A stretch of 7,222 bases of DNA from Chloroflexia bacterium. Its GTDB lineage: Bacteria; Chloroflexota; Chloroflexia; Thermomicrobiales; JALYUS01. A model generated the notes under the pieces. The model made no database searches. It was not told where the DNA came from and saw nothing but the letters and a program-made list of their open reading frames with translations. Positions 1 through 6,328 of this stretch are shown piece by piece. The position numbers and the translations under genes were made by a program. Location: the NCBI GenBank assembly GCA_025924435.1, contig JAICIL010000230.1, positions 1-7,222 of the forward strand. Reading direction: 5' to 3'. The number at the start of each line of letters is the position of its first letter. Position 1 is the stretch's first letter.

Positions 1-58
1 CGAGCGCCGCCGCGCCCGGCACGACACCGCGCGTGACCCGCGGCGACGCCGCGACCAT
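1..58 (-). CDS. Possible N-terminus of a second serine hydrolase, running off the left edge
   Basis: On the minus strand an ATG at 58 opens a frame reading MVAASPRVTRGVVPGAAAL before the window ends. The stretch GVVPGAAAL matches eight of nine residues of GVVPGGAAL in the plus-strand hydrolase (its residues 37-45), and the DNA is also nearly the same there. In beta-lactamase-fold hydrolases this motif lies at the first beta strand, shortly after an N-terminal helix. That helix is not evident before the motif here, and no clear Shine-Dalgarno sequence precedes the ATG. The fragment may therefore be a real divergent paralogue with a short N-terminus, a gene starting elsewhere, or a decayed copy. 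No catalytic motif can be seen because the sequence stops. Confidence 0.4.
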   Translation of the reverse strand, partial: MVAASPRVTRGVVPGAAAL

Positions 59-76
59 TGCGAGCGGAGAGGGAAA

Positions 77-130
77 AACACCAGTCTTCTTCTCCGCGTC
101 CGCCGCGTTCTTTGCGTCTCCGCGGTTCAA
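77..130. repeat. Intergenic low-complexity stretch resembling a dispersed repeat
   Basis: This noncoding stretch between the possible left-edge gene and the hydrolase contains TCTCCGCG twice (91-98 and 117-124, 26 bp apart), separated by CGTCCGCCGCGTTCTTTG, and ends in GCGGTTCAA. Sequences of the kind CTTTGCGTCTCYGCGGTTCAA recur as short dispersed intergenic elements in various bacterial genomes as far as I recall. Membership cannot be shown from one copy. Confidence 0.3.
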
Positions 131-145
131 TCGCTTTCGTCTTCC

Positions 146-153
146 GGGAGGTG
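146..153 (+). promoter_or_regulatory. Ribosome binding site fixing the GTG start at 158
   Basis: GGGAGGTG lies just before the GTG at 158, with six bases between GGAGG and the start. The ATG at 154-156 is in another frame and meets a stop after three codons, so the GTG is the better start. Confidence 0.75.
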
Positions 154-157
154 ATGA

Positions 158-1420
158 GTGGATGAGGTGGTACGGGGGGCGGTGGTCGAGGGGGCGCGGG
201 AGGCGGGGTTCGATCCGCACACGCTCCGGCGGGCGTTCGATCTGATCGAAAAATGGGTCGCGCGGGGGGTCGTGCCGGGCGGGGCGGCGCTCGTCGCGCG
301 GGGCGGGCGGATCGCCGGCGAGGCGTATTTCGGGGACCGAACGGCGGGGCATCCGGCGGACTCGGAGACGATCTGGGGCCTCGCCTCGGTGACCAAGCCG
401 TTCACCGCCGCCGCCGTGATGCTGATGGTCGAGCGCGGCCAGGTCGCGCTCGATGAGCCGCTCGCCGATCTGCTGCCCGAATTCCTCGACGGTGACACCC
501 CCGCGACGCCCTTCGACCGGCGCGCGGTGACACTCCGGCATGTATTGGCGCACTGCTCCGGCCTGCCCGGCGTCAGCCCGGACAATCTCGACCTCCGCCG
601 CGCGCACCGGCCGCTGGAGGCGTTCGTCGCGTCGTTCCGCCGCCAGCCGCTCCTCTTCGCGCCCGGCGCGCTGCACTACTACAGCAACCCCGGCATCCTG
701 ATGGCGGCGGAGGTCGTCGGGCGCGCCGTCACCGGCACGCTCCGCCGCCCTGTCGAGACGCCGGCGGTCGGGCAGTATCACGCCTTCGTCCATCAGCACA
801 TCCTTGCGCCGCTCGGCATGGCGGCGAGTTCCCTCCTACCGCCGCTCGAATGGTCGGGGCGAATCGCCCGGGTTGTGGGGACGGGGCAGGAGGGGCAGGA
901 TTGGGAGATGGCGAACAGCGCCTACTACCGGGGGCTTGGCATCCCGTGGGGCGGCCTGTTCAGCCGCCCGCGCGATCTCGTCCGCTTCGTTGACTGCGCG
1001 CTCCCGGCGGCGGGCGGTCGCCAGCGCATCGGCCACACCGATCCCGTCCTGCCGGGAACGCGCATCCTCTCCGCCGCGACCGCCCGCGCGATGACGACCG
1101 TCCAGTTCGCGCCGCCGGACGCACCCACCGATCTCGCGCCCGAACTGCGCGACGGCACGCCGCCCGCCGTCATCCGGCCCGAAGTGGCGTGGGGCCTCGG
1201 CTGGGAGATCAAAGGATCGAAGCGCGCGCATCCGAGCGGTGACCTCACCTCGCCCATGACATTCGGCCATCTCGGCTCGACCGGCACAATGGTCTGGGCC
1301 GACCCGGAGAGCGACATCGCCTGCGTGCTCCTGACGAACCGTACCCTCGCCAGCGGCTGGGCGACCGAGCGGCCCCGCCAGGCCCACTTCAGCAACGCCG
1401 TGATGGCGGCGGCGCTGTAG
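158..1420 (+). CDS. Serine hydrolase, beta-lactamase/penicillin-binding protein fold (class C-like family)
   Basis: This 420-residue protein belongs to the large beta-lactamase-related serine hydrolase family (Pfam Beta-lactamase), which includes esterases, D-amino acid peptidases and class C enzymes. All three active-site motifs are visible: S77-V-T-K80 (nucleophile and general base, SxxK), Y175-S-N177 (YxN) and H371-L-G373 (the HxG that replaces KTG in many esterase-like members). The N-terminal GVVPGGAALVARGG stretch (37-50) is the usual first beta strand. I see no convincing signal peptide, so the protein is probably cytoplasmic, unlike periplasmic resistance beta-lactamases. Length is normal for the family. 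The GTG start follows a strong Shine-Dalgarno sequence. It is transcribed alone, convergent with the GGDEF-like gene, and shows no evident functional tie to the surface locus. The substrate cannot be predicted; antibiotic resistance should not be inferred. Confidence 0.9.
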   Translation: MDEVVRGAVVEGAREAGFDPHTLRRAFDLIEKWVARGVVPGGAALVARGGRIAGEAYFGDRTAGHPADSETIWGLASVTKPFTAAAVMLMVERGQVALDEPLADLLPEFLDGDTPATPFDRRAVTLRHVLAHCSGLPGVSPDNLDLRRAHRPLEAFVASFRRQPLLFAPGALHYYSNPGILMAAEVVGRAVTGTLRRPVETPAVGQYHAFVHQHILAPLGMAASSLLPPLEWSGRIARVVGTGQEGQDWEMANSAYYRGLGIPWGGLFSRPRDLVRFVDCALPAAGGRQRIGHTDPVLPGTRILSAATARAMTTVQFAPPDAPTDLAPELRDGTPPAVIRPEVAWGLGWEIKGSKRAHPSGDLTSPMTFGHLGSTGTMVWADPESDIACVLLTNRTLASGWATERPRQAHFSNAVMAAAL

Positions 1421-1427
1421 GAGGAAA

Positions 1428-1613
1428 CCTCACCCCCGGCCCCCTCTCCTTTGCCTCAAGGCAAAGGAGAGGGGGAGAGATACGGACGCATTTCAGCGTG
1501 CAACGGTGCATGAATCACCCAGCATTTCATCCCGGCGCCCTCCCCTCTCCATCGCCGGACGGACCTCGTTCGTTCCCCGATCTGGGGGCGATGGAGAGGG
1601 GCCGGGGGTGAGG
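1428..1613. repeat. Compound inverted repeats (REP-like) between convergent genes
   Basis: Two copies of one GC-rich motif face each other. The outer arms at 1428-1443 and 1598-1613 are perfect 16-bp inverse complements (CCTCACCCCCGGCCCC and its complement). Each copy continues into its own hairpin: 1440-1455 with 1460-1475 (16 bp, four-base loop), and 1542-1556 with 1587-1601 (15 bp, 30-base loop). The two hairpins share CCCCTCTCC followed by different sequence. This is the organisation of dispersed palindromic intergenic elements. The rest of the interval 1421-1620 shows no coding potential. Confidence 0.7.
1440..1475. terminator. Strong hairpin downstream of the serine hydrolase, probable bidirectional terminator
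   Basis: A perfect 16-bp stem (CCCCCTCTCCTTTGCC and complement) with loop TCAA begins 19 bases after the hydrolase stop codon. There is no T-tract, so it is not a classical intrinsic terminator, but it sits between converging genes and could block transcription from either side or protect the mRNA 3' end. Confidence 0.45.
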
Positions 1614-1620
1614 AATCCCT

Positions 1621-2529
1621 TCACTCCGCGATGAGCGCGCGGCGGCTGATGAGGGGGAGATTCGCCATCTCCGCGAAGGCGAGCGCCTGATGCGCCTCGC
1701 GCAGGAGGGCCTCCGGCGTCTCGCCGTCGTCGGGGCACTGGACGAGGCCGAATCGCACTTCCAGCAACCCCTGCACCGCCTCCTGGATGTGCCGCGCGGC
1801 GATTTCGCCCCCGTCGGCGGTCGTCTCCGGCAGGATGACGATGAACGAGTAGTCGGGCTCGCTGGCGATGATGTCGTTGTTGCGCAGCACCGTCGTCGCG
1901 GTGCGCAGCATCTCCGCGAAGATCTCCTGCGCGCCGGTGATGCCCCGGCGCCCGACCTCCGCCTCCCATCCTTCCGCTTTGCCGACGAGGAGGCTGAAGG
2001 GGCGGCGATAGCGGATGGCGCGCGTGACCTCGGCGCGCAAGCGATCGCGGCCCGCGTGCGGCTTGAAGACGCCGGTTTCGGGGTCAATCTGCGTGAGCGC
2101 CTCGATCACCCGGCGGTTCTCGCGCATCCGCCGGTCGGTGCGACGCAGCTGCGAACTGACCCAGATCGCCCCGAAGCCGAGCACCGCGACAATCGCCCCA
2201 GCAATTACAATCCAGACGAGCGATGTTCCTCCCGCCCTGAGGAGTGACGCGATCACGGTCGCGCCGACCGCCACAACGAGAATCGCGGCGACTATCGCCG
2301 CCGTGCGGGGATGCCAGACGCCGAGCAGCAAACTGAGGCCGGTCGCGACGAGCATCGGGAGCCGCGCGCCGCCCGTCAGGGCAACGGCCTGCGTGGCGAC
2401 ACCGGCGACGGTCAGGAGCAGCAGCAGGCAGAGCGCCCCCTCCGAGGCGTTGAGCGGCATCCGCGGGCGCGGCTCGCGCTTGGCGGGCCGCGCCCCGTTC
2501 TCCTTATCCTTCGATGCTGCCGTCGCCAT
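1621..2529 (-). CDS. Membrane protein with degenerate GGDEF domain and retained I-site
   Basis: This 302-residue protein has a basic hydrophilic N-terminus (1-26), about four membrane helices (roughly 31-51, 56-71, 77-97, 103-124), a basic helical linker (128-145) and a C-terminal GGDEF-like domain (about 146-300). The domain opens with D149-P-E-T-G, the counterpart of the DxLTG motif, and has the typical strand ending FIVILPET. Where diguanylate cyclases have GGDEF, this protein has P225-D-Y-S-F229, so catalysis is not expected. R216-N-N-D219 sits at the exact spacing of the c-di-GMP inhibitory site (RxxD, then five residues, then GGDEF). By analogy with degenerate GGDEF receptors such as PelD, it may bind c-di-GMP and signal at the membrane; that role is inference. 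GAGAGGTG about ten bases before the ATG can serve as ribosome binding site. It lies 106 bp after the coiled-coil gene in the same direction. Confidence 0.85.
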   Translation of the reverse strand: MATAASKDKENGARPAKREPRPRMPLNASEGALCLLLLLTVAGVATQAVALTGGARLPMLVATGLSLLLGVWHPRTAAIVAAILVVAVGATVIASLLRAGGTSLVWIVIAGAIVAVLGFGAIWVSSQLRRTDRRMRENRRVIEALTQIDPETGVFKPHAGRDRLRAEVTRAIRYRRPFSLLVGKAEGWEAEVGRRGITGAQEIFAEMLRTATTVLRNNDIIASEPDYSFIVILPETTADGGEIAARHIQEAVQGLLEVRFGLVQCPDDGETPEALLREAHQALAFAEMANLPLISRRALIAE

Positions 2530-2586
2530 CTCCCTGTCACCTCTCAGGCTCGCACCCCGTCATGGTATCGCGGCGGCGTGGACCTC

Positions 2587-2622
2587 GGCCTGCACGGGAG
2601 ATCGCAGGCCGGAAAGCCTGCG
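2587..2622. repeat. Two overlapping, mutually exclusive hairpins (repeat-like element)
   Basis: GGCCTGC at 2587-2593 can pair with GCAGGCC at 2604-2610, while CGCAGGC at 2603-2609 can pair with GCCTGCG at 2616-2622. The middle arm is shared, so only one hairpin can form at a time. On the minus strand the sequence reads GTAGCGCAGGCTTTCCGGCC, similar to a dispersed intergenic element type (GTAGCGCAGGCTTCCAGCCTGCG) that I recall from many bacterial genomes. It lies in the 106-bp gap between the coiled-coil gene and the GGDEF-like gene. Confidence 0.5.
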
Positions 2623-2635
2623 CTACCGTGATGGG

Positions 2636-3445
2636 CTATGCATCCTGGCTCGTGCGGAGGCGGACGCGCAACTGGTACGGCTCCTCCTCGCGCACATCCT
2701 CGATCTCCGCCGCCAGCGTGCGGAGCGTCGTCGCCAAGTCGGTCGGGCCGCTGTATCCGATGCGCATCTCCAGCGTCCCCTGCGCGAACCGGCGCACCTG
2801 CACATCGTGGACGCCCGTCAGCTTCTGGAGCGCGGCCTGAAACTGGCCGAGGTCCGAGAAGCGGACAAATGGGGACGCGACGAGCGTATAGGTTGCATCA
2901 TCCTTGCTCGCGGGCCGGGGCGCGATCACGCGCTCCTCGCTCTCGTCCGCAATGGGCGCGGGCGGTGCGGTCGGCTCCGGCTGCGGGATCGGCGCGGTAT
3001 CCTCCCTCTCCGACATCGCCGCTTCGGGTTCGATCTCCGGTTCGCGTTCCGCTTCAGACCCCGGCGTCGCGGGCGATTCGATCGCGTCGGACGCCGACGC
3101 GGCGGGCGCGGGTGTCGTCCCTCGCATCGCGTGTTCGAGCGCCTCGGCGGATTTGCGCAGTTCCCGTTCGTCGTCGGCGAGATCCGTCGTCACGGCACGA
3201 ATGCGACGTTCGAGCATGCCGATCCGGTCCGTCATCTCGGCGTTCCGCGCGGAGAGCGCCGCGTTTTCCTCCTTGAGCGCGCGGATAGATTCGGTGGCAT
3301 TATCAATGATAGTCCGCAGCCGCGCGTACAATTCGGCGCGATGCTTCCCCGGCTCCGGCTGCGGGGCGAGGGTCGCGGCATCCACGGATGCGAGGGGCGG
3401 CCGGTCGCCCGGGTCGTCGTTCAGCGCGTTGCTGGGGTCATGCAT
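2636..3445 (-). CDS. Unrecognised protein: coiled coil, acidic Pro/Ala linker, small alpha/beta C-terminal domain
   Basis: I do not recognise this 269-residue protein as a named family. Residues about 34-107 form a long, highly charged, heptad-like helix that should make a coiled coil (NATESIRALKEENAALSARN and on to the region around 105). Residues about 110-183 are a disordered linker rich in Pro, Ala and Glu. Residues about 185-263 form a compact domain with the predicted order strand-helix-strand-strand-helix-strand (YTLVASPF, FSDLGQFQAALQKLTG, VQVRRF, TLEMRIGYS, DLATTLRTLAA, YQLRVRL), which suggests a ferredoxin-like fold. There is no signal peptide or membrane helix, so it is cytoplasmic. 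I chose the ATG at 3445 because AGAGGGAG precedes it by five bases; an ATG ten codons upstream lacks such a signal. It precedes the membrane GGDEF-like gene in the same direction, so a scaffold or regulatory partner role is possible but unproven. Confidence 0.75.
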   Translation of the reverse strand: MHDPSNALNDDPGDRPPLASVDAATLAPQPEPGKHRAELYARLRTIIDNATESIRALKEENAALSARNAEMTDRIGMLERRIRAVTTDLADDERELRKSAEALEHAMRGTTPAPAASASDAIESPATPGSEAEREPEIEPEAAMSEREDTAPIPQPEPTAPPAPIADESEERVIAPRPASKDDATYTLVASPFVRFSDLGQFQAALQKLTGVHDVQVRRFAQGTLEMRIGYSGPTDLATTLRTLAAEIEDVREEEPYQLRVRLRTSQDA

Positions 3446-3790
3446 CTCTACTCCCTCTGCTCCCGTGCGATGCATGTGCGGCGGGCGGTATGCTGCCGCA
3501 CCGATGCTGCCGACTCGCCATTGTCGCGCGGCGCGATGACGCCGCAGTAGTGCCGATACCGATTATCGCACCCTCTCGGGCGGTCTTCGGCGAGAGATTC
3601 TCCCTGAAAATGTTACGACTTCGTCATGGAACGAACGTCCGTCACTTGCTATAACGCGAGCGGGCGGACAATAGTACGCCCCGGTTTTGGTCTCTGGAAA
3701 ATACGTATGCGCGGGCGGTTTTCACGGGAATGCGCGGCGGGCCGATCTCCGTATGCCCGGATGCATGGCTCGATGGTTCATTTCGGGATG
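3446..3790. other. 345-bp gap without a convincing gene
   Basis: This interval separates the IPT/WxL-like gene from the coiled-coil gene. Its open frames are short or extend antisense into flanking genes, and no protein family is recognisable. It is somewhat richer in A and T than its surroundings. It contains a small inverted repeat CGATA-CCGAT-TATCG at 3554-3568, which includes GATAAT on the minus strand (3567-3562, a possible -10), and a CTCTCG/CGAGAG pair at 3573-3578 and 3591-3596. It probably holds the end of the surface-protein transcript and the promoter of the coiled-coil gene, but I could not find a -35 element to match. Confidence 0.4.
3451..3458 (-). promoter_or_regulatory. Ribosome binding site selecting the start at 3445
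   Basis: On the minus strand AGAGGGAG is followed by five bases and then ATG at 3445. It lies inside the ten extra codons that would be added by the upstream ATG at 3475, and so argues for the shorter protein. Confidence 0.6.
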
Positions 3791-5044
3791 CTACGGCCCG
3801 GCGGCGACCGTGACGGTGAGAGTGGCGGTATAGGCGCCCGCCGCTGCATCGGCGGGCACGACGAGTTGCGTGGCGAAGGTCATTGTCGCCTGGCCGGTGC
3901 CCGTGCTCGCGGCCGCATTGAAGATCTTCCCGTTCGCTGCCGGGATCGTCAGCGGGTAGGCGACGCCGTTCGTCGGCGCGATCCCCGTGACGCCGGTCAC
4001 TGCGACGCTCTGAATTGTGTGATTGGTGGCGGGGATCGTGTCGCTCGCCGCGTTTGTGAGGACGCCGATTGTGGCCTGGAGGTTCCATCCCGCTTTACTG
4101 CCCGTCGCATCGTTGACGCTGATGGCGAATGATGACGTGAGGGTGAGCGGATTACCGTTGAGTGTGGCGCTATACGAGAAATTGCCGGGCGCGGCGGCGA
4201 TGCTCAACGTTCCCACGTAGGTATATCCACCGGCGAGCGTCGCGGTGCCTCCCGCTGTCGTGACGGCGATGTCGGCGGGGCCGGCTGCATCCGCGGGCGT
4301 CGTCGCGGTAATCGTCGTCGCGTTCGCCACGGAAAAGCTCGTTGCCGCGATTCCATCGAAGGTCACCCCGGTCGCGCCGGTGAAATTTGTGCCCGTGATC
4401 GTCACGCTCGTCCCGCCAGCGACCGGGCCGGACGCGGGACTGATGCCGGTGACGGTGGGAGGGAGGACGCTATACGTGTACGCGCTCGCTTTGGACCCCG
4501 TACCACCCGCAGTTGTCACGGCAACCGTGACCGCGCCCGCGGCGTGGGCGGGCGTCGTCGCGGTGATCGAGGTGGCGCTGGTAACGGTGAAACCGGTAGC
4601 GTTCGTGCCGCCGAAGGTCACCCCGGTCGCGCCGGTGAAGCCGGTGCCGGTGATGGTCACGCTCGTCCCGCCGAGCGACGTCCCGGAAGCCGGGCTGACG
4701 CTCGTGATCGTCGGCGCCGCGACGTACGTGTACGCGCTCGCTTTGGAACCGGTGCCGCCGTTGGTGACCGCCACCGTGACCGCGCCCGCGGTTTTCGCCG
4801 GTGTCGTGGCGGTGATCGAGGTGGCGCTGGTAACGGTGAAACCGGTGGCGTTCGTGCCGCCGAACGTCACGGCGCTCGCGCCGGTGAAGCCGGTGCCGGT
4901 GATCGTCACGCTCGTGCCCCCGGCGGTCGGGCCGGAACTCGGGCTGACGCTCGTGACCGTCGGCGTGGCGGCGAGGGCGACCGTGGCCGGGCTTGCCACA
5001 AGCGCGAAAAAGGCAAGGAGGAGGGGAATGCGTGCGCGCGGCAT
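3791..5044 (-). CDS. Secreted surface protein with three IPT/TIG domains and a C-terminal WxL-like domain
   Basis: The 417-residue protein has a signal peptide (MPRARIPLLLAFFALVASPA, cleavage probably near VALA at 22-25). Three tandem Ig-like IPT/TIG domains follow at about 28-107, 110-191 and 196-276, each with the hallmark SVSPxSGxxxGGTSVTITG start, FTGAxxVTF middle and end near AYTY or GGYTY. The last 140 residues (278-417) are a WxL-like domain: W320-N-L322 is the first WxL motif, and the tail Y405TATLTVTVAAGP corresponds to the second, with Val in place of Trp. In Firmicutes such domains bind peptidoglycan non-covalently; that role is inferred here. There is no LPXTG motif or membrane anchor. 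I chose the ATG at 5044 because the signal peptide follows directly. The frame extends upstream to 5182 without signal-like sequence, and no strong Shine-Dalgarno is present (GTG three codons earlier is an alternative). It lies downstream of the DUF916-like gene, its likely partner. Confidence 0.87.
   Translation of the reverse strand: MPRARIPLLLAFFALVASPATVALAATPTVTSVSPSSGPTAGGTSVTITGTGFTGASAVTFGGTNATGFTVTSATSITATTPAKTAGAVTVAVTNGGTGSKASAYTYVAAPTITSVSPASGTSLGGTSVTITGTGFTGATGVTFGGTNATGFTVTSATSITATTPAHAAGAVTVAVTTAGGTGSKASAYTYSVLPPTVTGISPASGPVAGGTSVTITGTNFTGATGVTFDGIAATSFSVANATTITATTPADAAGPADIAVTTAGGTATLAGGYTYVGTLSIAAAPGNFSYSATLNGNPLTLTSSFAISVNDATGSKAGWNLQATIGVLTNAASDTIPATNHTIQSVAVTGVTGIAPTNGVAYPLTIPAANGKIFNAAASTGTGQATMTFATQLVVPADAAAGAYTATLTVTVAAGP
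4217..4963 (-). repeat. Three tandem IPT/TIG-encoding units of about 250 bp
   Basis: The units lie at about 4724-4963, 4472-4717 and 4217-4459. The first two in transcription order are nearly identical at DNA level with a 249-bp (83-codon) period: for example the plus-strand sequence GGTGATCGAGGTGGCGCTGG begins at both 4562 and 4811. The third is clearly related but more diverged. The pattern indicates duplication of a domain-sized unit, recent for the first pair or homogenised by recombination, and such arrays can expand or contract. Confidence 0.85.
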
Positions 5045-5190
5045 GACACGCACCGCACACCGTGCATTATGCTGCCGTGCCGGTTGTTCCCCCACCAGGA
5101 ATGCCCCGTTTCTTCCGGCCCCGGTCACCCCGGACCGGGCGCCGAACGGCGAGCGATCTCCGCCCCGCTCACTGTCTATCAATCTCTTGC
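5045..5190 (-). promoter_or_regulatory. Intergenic region with GC hairpin and possible -10 before the IPT/WxL-like gene
   Basis: After the stop of the DUF916-like gene, the arms 5120-5125 (CCCGGT) and 5134-5139 (ACCGGG), extended by GGC/GCC around a bulge, form a GC hairpin without T-tract. It may attenuate transcription. Nearer the next gene, CATAAT on the minus strand (5071-5066) resembles a -10 box and would give a leader of roughly 15 bases to the ATG at 5044. I see no good -35, so the promoter is tentative. Confidence 0.3.
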
Positions 5191-6273
5191 TTACGGTGAC
5201 GGCCGCTTGCGCGAGCGGGCAAGGAGGGCGATCAATCCAATCGTGACAACCGCGAACGCCCCGACGACGCCGCTGAGCACCGCGACGAGGGGTGAGATAC
5301 CGCCGCTTTTGGCTGGTTCACTCGCGGCGACGGCCGCTGCCGGACTGGGTCGGGCGCGCCCGTTCGGCGCGGCGGGGGCGGCGGTCGGTCGCGCGGTGAC
5401 GACGACGGGGCCTTCGTATACCGCCGGGGCGCTCCCGCCAAAATCGAGCGTGGCGCGCACCTTGTACGCCCCCGGCGTCGCGGGCGGGTCCGCCTGTACC
5501 GGGTACGCGATCGTCGTCTGCGGCACGAGTGTGTCGAGGGTGAGTTGGCTGTCGAGGACGGTTTTCCCCGATGCGTCGGTTACGGTCACGCCGCCGTGGG
5601 ACTTGACCAGCGCGGTTCCGTCGTTCTGCACGGAGAGCGTTAAGGTCGGCAGCCCGTCTACGTCGGCGATCTGCGCCCCCGTGATACGCAGCGACGGCGC
5701 CGGGGTGGCCTCGCCAACATTGACCAGCACCGCGGTCAGCGCGCGGGTGACGGTGGTGACGCCGAAACTCCCCGCTTGCTGCGTCGCGGCGCTCGTGCCC
5801 CGGTCGAGTTGTGCGGCAATCCCGCCGAGATGCTGGCCGGCGTAGGTGGTGTTCGGGACGGTGACGGTGAAGGAAACCGTCGTCTGCTTCTGGGGCTGGA
5901 CCTCGACCGTCGGCGTTTCCAGTGTGATCCACGCACCGACATCCTTGCGCGGTTCGGTGTTGCCCATGTAAATCGCCCCGCCGCTCTGGCCGCTCGTTGC
6001 ATCCACCGGATAAAGGCTGACCTTGATCGGGATCGTGCCGGGGTTGGCGATGACAACGGCATCTTTCAGCGTCTCTCCGGTCTGCGCCTTCAACGTGAAA
6101 TAGTTGCTCGTCGCGCCATCCGCGCCGGTGGGGTTTGCGGGGCGGATACCGAATTGCGGCTCATCGGCGGCTCGCACCGCGGAAACAGCGACCAACATCC
6201 CCAGAAGCAGCACGATCGGGGCGACGCTCGAAGGGAGCCATCGCCCTCTTTTCCCGGCACGCTTCCGCATCAT
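5191..6273 (-). CDS. DUF916-like (WxL-interacting protein type) surface protein with C-terminal membrane anchor
   Basis: This 360-residue protein has a signal peptide (basic start, hydrophobic core about 17-33, Ala-rich cleavage region near 34-36). Residues about 38-160 match the DUF916/WxL-interacting-protein N-terminal domain: FGIRPANP, NYFTL, VVIANPG, a Gly-rich IYMG segment, DVGAWITL, VSFTVTVP and the signature GQHLGGIAAQL. A second Ig-like beta domain (about 175-293) occupies the place of the DUF3324 domain in Firmicutes proteins. A Pro/Ala-rich linker (295-322), one membrane helix (about 327-352) and the short basic tail RSRKRPSP follow, giving an outside-facing membrane-anchored protein. 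In Firmicutes these proteins pair with WxL proteins in surface complexes; the flanking WxL-like genes support the same here. GGGGGC lies very close to the first ATG (6273), so the adjacent ATG at 6270 may be the actual start. Confidence 0.88.
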   Translation of the reverse strand: MMRKRAGKRGRWLPSSVAPIVLLLGMLVAVSAVRAADEPQFGIRPANPTGADGATSNYFTLKAQTGETLKDAVVIANPGTIPIKVSLYPVDATSGQSGGAIYMGNTEPRKDVGAWITLETPTVEVQPQKQTTVSFTVTVPNTTYAGQHLGGIAAQLDRGTSAATQQAGSFGVTTVTRALTAVLVNVGEATPAPSLRITGAQIADVDGLPTLTLSVQNDGTALVKSHGGVTVTDASGKTVLDSQLTLDTLVPQTTIAYPVQADPPATPGAYKVRATLDFGGSAPAVYEGPVVVTARPTAAPAAPNGRARPSPAAAVAASEPAKSGGISPLVAVLSGVVGAFAVVTIGLIALLARSRKRPSP

Positions 6274-6328
6274 CGCCCCCTTCTATGCACCATAACCAAT
6301 ACTTAAATGGCAGTGTATCACTTTTGTT

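Noticed and set aside
158..1420. Antibiotic-resistance class C beta-lactamase
   Set aside because: The fold and motifs fit the broad hydrolase family, but there is no clear signal peptide and the third motif is HLG rather than KTG. This points to an esterase or peptidase-like member.
1621..2529. Active diguanylate cyclase
   Set aside because: The GGDEF signature is PDYSF, so the metal-binding and catalytic residues are missing.
2015..3550. A 511-codon plus-strand open frame spanning 2015-3550
   Set aside because: It lies antisense to two genes with clear domain structure and crosses the hairpin-containing gap between them. Its product is Arg-rich low-complexity sequence, as expected from the opposite strand of GC-rich coding DNA.
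3626..4132. Plus-strand 168-codon open frame crossing from the gap into the WxL-like gene
   Set aside because: Most of it is antisense to the WxL-like domain, it has no ribosome binding site and its Arg/Gly-rich product is typical of a shadow frame.
4217..4963. CRISPR-like or transposon repeat array
   Set aside because: The repeats are about 250 bp, in frame and encode IPT domains without spacers or terminal inverted repeats.
5045..5182. N-terminal extension of the IPT/WxL-like protein by 46 codons to an ATG at 5182
   Set aside because: The extension is hydrophilic and would bury the signal peptide inside the protein. The ATG at 5044 begins exactly at a normal signal peptide.
4245..5246. 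A 333-codon plus-strand open frame, rich in Val, Pro and Ala, opposite the IPT repeats
   Set aside because: Its repetitive product is the antisense reading of the tandem IPT units. The minus-strand frame has a signal peptide, IPT hallmarks and a WxL-like domain, so it is the real gene.
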